The notes beneath the pieces were generated by a model, which made no database searches, was not told the DNA's origin, and saw nothing but the letters and a program-made list of their open reading frames with translations. Positions 1 through 5,154 of a stretch of DNA of 6,712 nucleotides are shown here, in pieces. The position numbers were made by a program, and so were the translations under genes. The DNA is from Defluviicoccus sp. (GTDB taxonomy: Bacteria; Pseudomonadota; Alphaproteobacteria; MPNO01), in the NCBI GenBank assembly GCA_028820945.1, contig JAPPHW010000202.1, forward strand, positions 749-7,460. The letters are read 5' to 3'. Position 1 is the stretch's first letter, and each line of letters begins with the position of its first letter.

Positions 1-92
1 CCCCCTTCTCGGGGGGGGGGGCCCCCTTTGGGTTTTTTTTTTTTTTTTTTTCTCCCCCCCCCCATAACCCACCTTTTTTCCCCCCCCCCCAG
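1..92. other. Low-complexity end, probable sequencing or assembly artefact
   Basis: The first ~92 bases are almost entirely long C, G and T runs, including a run of about 20 T and several C runs of about 10, with no coding character. The composition changes abruptly around position 92-93 to ordinary high-GC sequence. This pattern is typical of poor base calls at the end of a read or contig. No gene, repeat unit or regulatory element is supported in it, and it should not be treated as genomic sequence. Confidence 0.8.
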
Positions 93-173
93 CGCCGTAT
101 CGAAGGATGGGCCCCGGCCGCGTCGGCGCCTCCAACCGTAACGGACAATCGCATAGGATCGCGCCGGTCCAGC

Positions 174-179
174 GGAGGA
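174..179 (+). promoter_or_regulatory. Shine-Dalgarno site of the thioesterase gene
   Basis: GGAGGA lies six bases before the ATG at 186. It is a strong ribosome binding site and fixes the start of the thioesterase. A longer overlapping frame that opens at 107 lacks such a site and gives an arginine/proline-rich translation without family resemblance, so it is not a competing gene. Confidence 0.75.
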
Positions 180-185
180 AGAACG

Positions 186-635
186 ATGTCGGAGCAGGAC
201 GGAATCTTTTCGGTCAGCCGCCATATCCGGTTCGGCGACTCGGACCCGGCGGGCATCGTGTTCTACGTGTCCTTCTTCCGCATGTTCAACGACCTGTTCG
301 AGAGCTGGGTGGTCGAACGCCTCGGGATCGACTTCGCCCGCGAGTTCTTCGACGAGGGGAGGATGTTCCCGCTGGTCCATTGCGACGTCGACTTCAGGAA
401 GTCCCGCCGGATGGGCGACAATCTCGACCTCGCGCTGATCCTGACGGGGCTCGGCCGGTCGTCGATCCGCTACACGATCGTGGGTTCCGACAAGGGCGAG
501 GAAATCCTGCGCGGCGAGTTCGTCAGCTGCGTCGCGTCCAAGGAGATGGGCCGGTCCGTTCCGATTCCCGACTACCTGCGCGGACCGATGGCGGAATATC
601 TCGCGCTGTGCCGGAGCCTGGAAGCCCGGGGGTAA
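186..635 (+). CDS. Acyl-CoA thioesterase, 4-hydroxybenzoyl-CoA thioesterase type (hotdog fold)
   Basis: A 149-residue single-domain hotdog thioesterase, the usual length for the 4HBT family. Cytoplasmic enzymes of this family hydrolyse acyl-CoA or aroyl-CoA thioesters to free acid and CoA. Residues 16-25 read FGDSDPAGIV, nearly the same as the catalytic segment of Pseudomonas 4-hydroxybenzoyl-CoA thioesterase (FGDCDPAGIV). Asp20 aligns with its catalytic aspartate Asp17. The downstream hotdog strands fit the pattern (VHCDVDF at 64-70, then GDNLDLALIL at 77-86, SIRYTIV at 93-99). The ATG follows a strong GGAGGA site. The gene is convergent with kynureninase, 70 bp away, and nothing upstream is readable because the contig ends. 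The family is certain. The substrate is not: an aromatic CoA ester, possibly 2-aminobenzoyl-CoA given the kynureninase neighbour, is an inference; YbgC-like or fatty acyl-CoA activity is also possible. Confidence 0.88.
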   Translation: MSEQDGIFSVSRHIRFGDSDPAGIVFYVSFFRMFNDLFESWVVERLGIDFAREFFDEGRMFPLVHCDVDFRKSRRMGDNLDLALILTGLGRSSIRYTIVGSDKGEEILRGEFVSCVASKEMGRSVPIPDYLRGPMAEYLALCRSLEARG

Positions 636-666
636 CGGTTTCGTTTCGAGCGCATTGTGGACGAAC

Positions 667-681
667 GCGGTTTCGAACCGC
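667..681. terminator. Small hairpin between convergent genes, possible weak terminator
   Basis: A perfect 6-bp inverted repeat (GCGGTT / AACCGC) with a 3-base loop TCG sits in the 70-bp gap between the stops of the thioesterase (635) and kynureninase (706). Its place between two convergent stops suits a bidirectional terminator. There is no T tract on either side, and short GC-rich repeats are common in such DNA, so the functional call is weak. Confidence 0.3.
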
Positions 682-705
682 CCGCCACGCCTATGCGCAC
701 CGCGC

Positions 706-1938
706 TCATGTCACGGCCTCCCTGGCGTCCGCGCGGAAATCCCTCCACGCGCCCTCGGACATGACCGCCTCGATGAGCTTCACCGCATCCCACACGTCGA
801 CGTAACGCATGTAGAGGGGCGTAATGCCGAACCTGAGAATGTCGGGGTCGCGGAAATCCGGTATCAGGCCCCGGGCGATCAGCGCCTTCGCGATGGCATA
901 GGCGTCGGGATGGCGGAAGGACACCTGGCTGCCGCGGCGCGACGGTTCCCTGGGAGTCGCCAGTTCGAGCCCGTGCCGGGCGAGGCTTTCGTCGGCAAGG
1001 TCGATGAACAACCCGGAGAGCCGGCGCGACTTGCCCGAGAGCTCGTCCATGCGCACGCCGTCGAAACATTTCACGCCGTCGAGCACCGCGCGGAGGGACA
1101 GCACCGGCGGCGAGCCGACCAGGCACTTGTTTATCGAATCGGCCGCGCGGTAGCGGTCCTCGAAGCGGAACTGATCGGCATGGCCGAACCAGCCGGTGAC
1201 CGCGGGCTCGAACCCGTCGATGGCGTCGCGGGAGACGTATGTGAACGCGGGAGAGCCGGGACCGCCGTTAAGGAACTTGTAGGTGCAGCCGACCGCGTAG
1301 TCGACGCGACACCGGTTGAGCTCGACCTCGACCGCCCCGGCGGAATGGCAGAGGTCCCAGATCACCGGCACCCCCAGCGCCCGGCACCGCGCGGTGAGCC
1401 CCTCCATGTCCCGCAGCTCGCCGGTGCGGTAGTCGACATGGCTCAGCAGGACCAGCGCCGTGTCGCGATCGATGCGATCGGCGATCCCGCCGGGTTCCGC
1501 CCGGATCAGCTCCTGACCTCTGTCGAGAAGCCCGACCGCGCCTTCGAGGATATAGGCATCGGTCGGGAAATCGCCGCGTTCGACGATCGCCTTGCGGCGC
1601 GCGCCCGCGCGGCGCAGCAGCGACGCAGCCAGCTTGAAGATATTCACGGACGTGGAATCGGAGACCGCCACCTCGCCGCCGGACGCGCCGATCAGCGGGG
1701 CGATGGCATCGCCGGCTAGGCGGGCGAGATAGAACCAGTCGGCGTCGAGCCAGCTCCGTATCAGACCCTCGCCCCATTCGGACTCGATCAGGTCGCGAAC
1801 GTTCGAAGCGGTCGTCCCCGGGAGCGCGCCCAGGGAGTTGCCGTCGAAATAGAGCACGCCGTCGGGCAGCGAAAACCTCGCCCGGCACTCCGCCAGCGGG
1901 CACGCTTCGTCCAACTCCCGGCAGTCGGCGCGATCCAT
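706..1938 (-). CDS. kynU: Kynureninase
   Basis: A 410-residue PLP-dependent fold-type I enzyme that cleaves L-kynurenine to anthranilate and alanine (or 3-hydroxykynurenine to 3-hydroxyanthranilate) in cytoplasmic tryptophan catabolism. Length matches bacterial kynureninases (about 415). Recognisable segments are YFDGNSLG (30-37), the phosphate-binding stretch SDSTSVNIFK (93-102), FPTDAY (124-129), LLSHVDYRTGE (164-174), DLCHSAGA with the cofactor aspartate Asp196 (196-203), the Schiff-base lysine Lys221 in YKFLNGGPGSP (220-230), GWFGH (249-253), and the C-terminal LRFGITPLY (368-376). The frame stays open far upstream, but family similarity begins at MDRADCRELD, so the ATG at 1936-1938 is chosen; no clear Shine-Dalgarno sequence precedes it. 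It is divergent from the aldolase gene and convergent with the thioesterase. All expected catalytic motifs are present, so it is probably active. Confidence 0.95.
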   Translation of the reverse strand: MDRADCRELDEACPLAECRARFSLPDGVLYFDGNSLGALPGTTASNVRDLIESEWGEGLIRSWLDADWFYLARLAGDAIAPLIGASGGEVAVSDSTSVNIFKLAASLLRRAGARRKAIVERGDFPTDAYILEGAVGLLDRGQELIRAEPGGIADRIDRDTALVLLSHVDYRTGELRDMEGLTARCRALGVPVIWDLCHSAGAVEVELNRCRVDYAVGCTYKFLNGGPGSPAFTYVSRDAIDGFEPAVTGWFGHADQFRFEDRYRAADSINKCLVGSPPVLSLRAVLDGVKCFDGVRMDELSGKSRRLSGLFIDLADESLARHGLELATPREPSRRGSQVSFRHPDAYAIAKALIARGLIPDFRDPDILRFGITPLYMRYVDVWDAVKLIEAVMSEGAWRDFRADAREAVT

Positions 1939-2085
1939 AGGGATTTCGGGCCCGCAGGCGCAACGTTTTCGCGACCCCGAGCCTAGGCCAAGCCCGGCCG
2001 GCGGACAAGCCGACCGCCGCCTGATGACCCGGGCCGCCCCGGTCGCTAGATTGCCGCCGTCGAAACATACCTTCCGGAGACCCGG
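1939..2085. promoter_or_regulatory. Divergent intergenic region with presumed promoters for kynU and the aldolase operon
   Basis: These 147 bp separate the divergently read kynureninase and aldolase starts, so both promoters should lie here. I see only weak sigma-70-like hexamers: TAGATT at 2047-2052 could be a -10 element for the plus-strand operon, with no convincing -35 box. Short palindromes GCCTAGGC (1981-1988) and CCGGCCGG, plus a spaced GGCGG/CCGCC pair just after, could be operator half-sites but are not remarkable at this GC content. No regulator gene lies in the window. Confidence 0.4.
2076..2080 (+). promoter_or_regulatory. Shine-Dalgarno site of the aldolase gene
   Basis: GGAGA ends five bases before the ATG at 2086 and supports this start for the first gene of the plus-strand operon. 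Confidence 0.6.
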
Positions 2086-2949
2086 ATGACCGAAATACCG
2101 CGGCTCAACGGCGTCGTCGCGGCGCTGGAAGCCGGACAATGCGCGTTCACAACGTTCACGACCGCCGATGTCCAGAGCGCCGTCGCCCTTTCGGCGTCGC
2201 GTTACGACGGCATCGTTTTCGAGATGGAACACAACCCGTGGGACATCCGCGCGCTCCGCGATTCGCTGCAATACATGCTGAACCGCGCGCAGATCGCGGC
2301 CGCGGGTTCCGTCGCGCCGGCGGTGACCCCGATGGTCCGCATTCCGCCCAACGGCGGAGAGATGGCGCAGTGGCACGCCAAGCAAGCGCTCGATCTCGGC
2401 GTGTACGGGGTGGTCTGGCCGCATGTGAGCTCGGTCGAGCAGGCCTATAACGCGGTCGCCGCGTGCCGCTACCCGCGGCTCGAATCCGCGCCGCTCTACG
2501 AGCCCGCGGGCATCAGGGGGGACGGACCGCGCCACGCCGTGCGCTACTGGGGCCTGTCCCAGCAGGACTATTACCGGAAGGCGGATGTCTGGCCGCTCGC
2601 GCCGGACGGCGAAATTTTCGTCATCCTGATGATCGAGGACACGGCGGGCATTGAGAGCCTGGCCGACATGCTGGACAACGTGCCGGGGATCGGCGCCGTG
2701 CTGATCGGCGAAGGGGATCTCAGCCAGGAGCTCGGCTTTCCGCGGCAATACGACCATCCCGAGGTGCGCGACGCGATGGCGCGCATCGTCGATACCTGCA
2801 AGTCGCGCAACGTCGCGGTCGGACATCCCCACGTCGATACCGGGAACGTGGAGCGCGTTCTGGAGGAAGGCTACCGGTTCCTGATGGCCGCGCCGGCGAC
2901 GAGCTACGCCGGGCTGAACAAGGGACTCGAGCTGAGCGGCCGGACATAG
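2086..2949 (+). CDS. HpcH/HpaI-family class II aldolase (2-oxo acid aldolase)
   Basis: A 287-residue protein of the HpcH/HpaI aldolase/citrate lyase family, metal-dependent TIM-barrel enzymes that cleave 4-hydroxy-2-oxo acids to pyruvate and an aldehyde or oxo acid. Compared with E. coli HpaI, the key positions are kept: His49 in EMEHNPWD (46-53), pyruvate-binding Arg85 in MVRIPPN (83-89), GIRGDG (142-147), metal ligand Glu184 in MIEDTAG (182-188) and metal ligand Asp211 in IGEGDLSQELG (207-217). It is about 25 residues longer than HpaI; the extra length includes the segment before GIRG (about 131-141) and a short PDGE stretch (173-176). It is the first gene of the operon, and its stop is 11 bp before the hydratase start, with the next ribosome site overlapping the stop. 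That tight link to a LigJ-type hydratase suggests it cleaves the hydratase product, by inference. The family call is firm; the exact substrate is unknown. Confidence 0.9.
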   Translation: MTEIPRLNGVVAALEAGQCAFTTFTTADVQSAVALSASRYDGIVFEMEHNPWDIRALRDSLQYMLNRAQIAAAGSVAPAVTPMVRIPPNGGEMAQWHAKQALDLGVYGVVWPHVSSVEQAYNAVAACRYPRLESAPLYEPAGIRGDGPRHAVRYWGLSQQDYYRKADVWPLAPDGEIFVILMIEDTAGIESLADMLDNVPGIGAVLIGEGDLSQELGFPRQYDHPEVRDAMARIVDTCKSRNVAVGHPHVDTGNVERVLEEGYRFLMAAPATSYAGLNKGLELSGRT

Positions 2950-2956
2950 GAAGGAA
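2948..2956 (+). promoter_or_regulatory. Shine-Dalgarno site of the hydratase gene, overlapping the aldolase stop
   Basis: AGGAAGGAA begins inside the aldolase TAG stop codon and ends four bases before the hydratase ATG at 2961. The overlap indicates that the two genes are co-transcribed and probably translationally coupled. Confidence 0.7.
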
Positions 2957-2960
2957 CGTC

Positions 2961-3968
2961 ATGATCATCGATTGCCACGGGCATTACACGACCGCGCCGT
3001 CCGCGCTGAGGGACTATCGAGCCGCCCAGGTCGAGGGACTCAAGGATCCGGCCTATGTGCCGTTCCCCGCCGATCTCGACGTCTCCGACGACGCGATCCG
3101 CGAGAGCCTGGAGGGCGCGCAGCTGAAGCTGCAGCGGGAACGGGGCACCGATCTCACCGTCTTCTCGCCCCGGGCCGCCGGGATGGCGCACCAGGACGGC
3201 AACGAGGCGGCCAACAAGTACTGGTCGGAGATCTGCAACGACATGATCCACCGGGCGGTGACGCTCTATCCCGACAACTTCGTCGGCGTCTGCCAGCTGC
3301 CCCAGGCGCCGGGGACCCCGCCGGCGAACTGCATCCCCGAGCTCGTGCGATGCGTCGAGGAGCTCGGCTTCATCGGCTGCAACCTGAACCCCGACCCGAC
3401 CGGCGGCTACTGGACCGACCCGCCCTTGTTCGACCGCTGGTGGTACCCGCTCTACGAGAAGATGTGCGAGCTCGACGTGCCGGCGATGATCCACGTCTCG
3501 TCGTCCTGCAACCCGCATTTCCACTTCACCGGCGCGCACTACATCAACGGCGACACCGCGGCCTTCATGCAGCTGCTGACCTCGGACCTGTTCGCGGACT
3601 TTCCGACGCTCAAATTCATCATTCCGCACGGCGGCGGCGCGGCGCCGTTCCACTGGGGGCGCTATCGCGGGCTGGCGCAGGACATGGGCCGCCCGCCGCT
3701 CGACGAGCTGCTGCTCGACAACGTCTATTTCGACACCTGCGTCTACCACCAGCCGGGAATCGACCTGCTGACGAAGGTGATCCCGGCGAAAAACATCCTC
3801 TTCGCGTCCGAGATGGTGGGCGCGGTGCGCGGCATCGACCCCGAGACAGGGTTCCCGTTCGACGACACCAAGCGCTATATCGACGCCGCGGAAGGGCTGG
3901 GCGAGGCGGAGAAAAAGATGATCTTCGAGGACAATGTCCGGCGCGTCTTCCCGCGGCTCAAGCACTGA
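2961..3968 (+). CDS. ligJ: 4-oxalomesaconate hydratase (LigJ-type amidohydrolase-superfamily protein)
   Basis: A 335-residue protein of the amidohydrolase-2 family that closely resembles Sphingobium LigJ along its whole length. LigJ hydrates 4-oxalomesaconate (2-oxo-4-carboxy-3-hexenedioate form) to 4-carboxy-4-hydroxy-2-oxoadipate in the protocatechuate 4,5-cleavage and gallate pathways. Shared segments include IIDCHGHYTTAP (2-13), RGTDLTVFSPRA (61-72), NLNPDPTGG (141-149), PAMIHVSSSCN (174-184), FPTLKFIIPHGGG (214-226), YFDTCVYHQPGIDLL (256-270) and ILFASEMVGAVRGIDP (279-294). Residues recalled as the LigJ metal site and catalytic groups fall at the same numbers here: His6, His8, His178, His223 and Glu284. 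Length fits the family (about 340). The related decarboxylase ACMSD of the kynurenine pathway belongs to the same superfamily, but the HGHYTTAP opening and the other blocks are LigJ-like. It is co-transcribed with the upstream aldolase. The family call is strong; the physiological substrate could be a relative of oxalomesaconate. Confidence 0.9.
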   Translation: MIIDCHGHYTTAPSALRDYRAAQVEGLKDPAYVPFPADLDVSDDAIRESLEGAQLKLQRERGTDLTVFSPRAAGMAHQDGNEAANKYWSEICNDMIHRAVTLYPDNFVGVCQLPQAPGTPPANCIPELVRCVEELGFIGCNLNPDPTGGYWTDPPLFDRWWYPLYEKMCELDVPAMIHVSSSCNPHFHFTGAHYINGDTAAFMQLLTSDLFADFPTLKFIIPHGGGAAPFHWGRYRGLAQDMGRPPLDELLLDNVYFDTCVYHQPGIDLLTKVIPAKNILFASEMVGAVRGIDPETGFPFDDTKRYIDAAEGLGEAEKKMIFEDNVRRVFPRLKH

Positions 3969-3969
3969 A

Positions 3970-4010
3970 GCCCGTTCGACTCGCTCGCGGCGAGCGTCTA
4001 GTGTTCGGGC
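3970..4010. repeat. Nested inverted repeat between hydratase and TRAP genes
   Basis: The gap contains a 6-bp perfect hairpin (CGCTCG / CGAGCG, 3982-3996, loop CGG) inside an outer 5-bp pair (GCCCG 3970-3974 with CGGGC 4006-4010). The inner stem begins 13 bases after the hydratase stop. There is no T tract, so a full rho-independent terminator is unlikely. It could stabilise the upstream mRNA or give partial attenuation between enzyme and transporter genes. At this GC content chance is a real alternative. Confidence 0.35.
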
Positions 4011-4032
4011 AGACCGACCGACAGAAAGCTTC

Positions 4033-5124
4033 ATGAAGGGAAGGGAGGGTTTGTCCGTGCTCCATCGTTCGCTCGCCATTCTGGCCGCCATCGGCCTCGT
4101 ACCGGCCGCGCTTGCGCCGGCCGCCGCGCAGACCCTGGAGATCACCGTCGTCGGGGCGCCGCCGCCGGCCGTCACCTTCGTCGGCACCTTCAAGGACAAC
4201 GTTGTGCCGGCCATCGACAAGCGCCTCGCCGAGAGCGGCAAGGGGTTCAAGATCGAATGGACCCACGCCTATGCCTTCACCCTCGCCAAGTTCAACGAGG
4301 TCTTCGAGACCGTCGAGGAAGGCATCGCGGGCGCCGGGCTGATCCTCAAGAACTTCGAGCCCTCGAACCTGCCGCTCGAGGCCTATGCCGTTCACATGCC
4401 CTTCGCCAGCGTCACGCGCGATCAGCTCGCGTCCATCGACGCCAAGCTGCGCGAGACGGTTCCCGAGCTCAACCGGGCCTACGAGAAGCACAACCAGCTG
4501 TTCATCACCAGCGGCGTGAACGATTCGATGCACCTGTTCACCAAGTTCCCGGTGACGAAGGTGGAAGATCTGAAGAACCGCAAGCTGGGTTCGAGCGGGA
4601 CCTTCGCGCAGTGGCTCCGCGGCACCGGCGCGGTCACCGTCGATTCCTCGATGAACCAGTCCTACACCAACATCAAGAACGGGGTGTACGAGGGTTACCC
4701 GATCGGGGTCATCCTGAGCTTCGTCTACAAGACCTACTCGGCGGCGCCCTATTTCACCCGGGTCGGGTTCGGCCCGACGATCACGTCGGGCATCACGTTC
4801 AACACCGATGTCTGGAAGAAGATCCCCGCGCACGCCCGGCAGATCATCCGCGAGGAAGCCGCCAAATGGGTCGGGTACCAGAACGCGCTCGACTCCAAGA
4901 AGCGGACGAAGTTCCTCGCGATCATGAAGAAGAAGGGCGTCAAGTTCTCCGAGTTGGCCGCTGCGGAGCGCAAGAAGTGGGCCTCCACCATGCCCAACAT
5001 CGCCCAGGAATGGGCCCAAAGGCTGGACAAGCGCGGCCATCCGGGCACCAGGCTGATGAAAGCCTATATGGACGAGCTGCGCGCCCGGAAGATCGAGGTC
5101 GCGCGTCACTGGGACCGCAACTAG
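4033..5124 (+). CDS. TRAP transporter periplasmic solute-binding protein (DctP family)
   Basis: A 363-residue secreted binding protein that should capture an organic acid in the periplasm and deliver it to the DctQM permease encoded 30 bp downstream. The N-terminus is a signal peptide: basic residues, a hydrophobic core at about 14-28, and a likely cleavage after Ala32 (APAAA followed by QTLEITVVG). Family features include WTHAYAFTLAKFNEVFETVEEGIAGAG (about 76-102), VTKVEDLKNRKLG (174-186), the QSYTNIKNGVYEGYP segment (209-223) that corresponds to the family's conserved ligand-site stretch, and a C-terminal helical region rich in Lys and Arg. The position where many DctP proteins carry a carboxylate-binding Arg (DLKGLKIRV) reads Gly186 here, so ligand binding may differ. 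The start is uncertain: ATG 4033 has a weak ribosome site, while GTG 4057 (residue 9) follows a strong GGGAGGG and also leaves a good signal peptide. The ligand cannot be read from sequence; the operon suggests an oxo- or hydroxy-carboxylic acid. Confidence 0.88.
   Translation: MKGREGLSVLHRSLAILAAIGLVPAALAPAAAQTLEITVVGAPPPAVTFVGTFKDNVVPAIDKRLAESGKGFKIEWTHAYAFTLAKFNEVFETVEEGIAGAGLILKNFEPSNLPLEAYAVHMPFASVTRDQLASIDAKLRETVPELNRAYEKHNQLFITSGVNDSMHLFTKFPVTKVEDLKNRKLGSSGTFAQWLRGTGAVTVDSSMNQSYTNIKNGVYEGYPIGVILSFVYKTYSAAPYFTRVGFGPTITSGITFNTDVWKKIPAHARQIIREEAAKWVGYQNALDSKKRTKFLAIMKKKGVKFSELAAAERKKWASTMPNIAQEWAQRLDKRGHPGTRLMKAYMDELRARKIEVARHWDRN
4043..4049 (+). promoter_or_regulatory. Shine-Dalgarno-like GGGAGGG inside the TRAP binding-protein 5' end
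   Basis: This purine-rich motif lies seven bases before a GTG codon at 4057, in frame with the binding protein. It is a much better ribosome site than anything before ATG 4033 and suggests that translation may really begin at 4057, giving a protein eight residues shorter. Confidence 0.45.
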
Positions 5125-5154
5125 CCCCGGCGCCGATGCGCGTAGCCGCGCGCG

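Noticed and set aside
29..51. T tract as a rho-independent terminator or poly(A)-related signal
   Set aside because: It lies among other homopolymer runs at the contig end with no stable hairpin in ordinary sequence, so artefact is the simpler explanation.
107..805. Plus-strand open frame overlapping the thioesterase gene
   Set aside because: Out-of-frame, Arg/Pro-rich translation that begins before the thioesterase and runs into the 3' end of kynureninase; the thioesterase frame has the strong ribosome site and the family motif.
655..1719. Plus-strand open frame of 354 codons opposite kynureninase
   Set aside because: Complementary-strand shadow of a well-supported PLP enzyme gene, with no recognisable motif and no ribosome binding site.
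1939..2832. Upstream extension of the kynureninase frame by 298 codons
   Set aside because: The extension runs antisense through the divergent promoter region and the aldolase gene and has no family similarity. Kynureninase homology begins at the internal ATG at 1938.
2961..3968. ACMSD-type aminocarboxymuconate semialdehyde decarboxylase, attractive because of the kynureninase neighbour
   Set aside because: The superfamily is shared, but the opening IIDCHGHYTTAP, the FASEMVGAVRGIDP block and the catalytic residue spacing match LigJ, not ACMSD.
2904..4250. Antisense open frame of 448 codons opposite the hydratase gene
   Set aside because: Arg/Val/Glu-rich translation without domain features, fully overlapping a strong LigJ-family gene; a compositional shadow.
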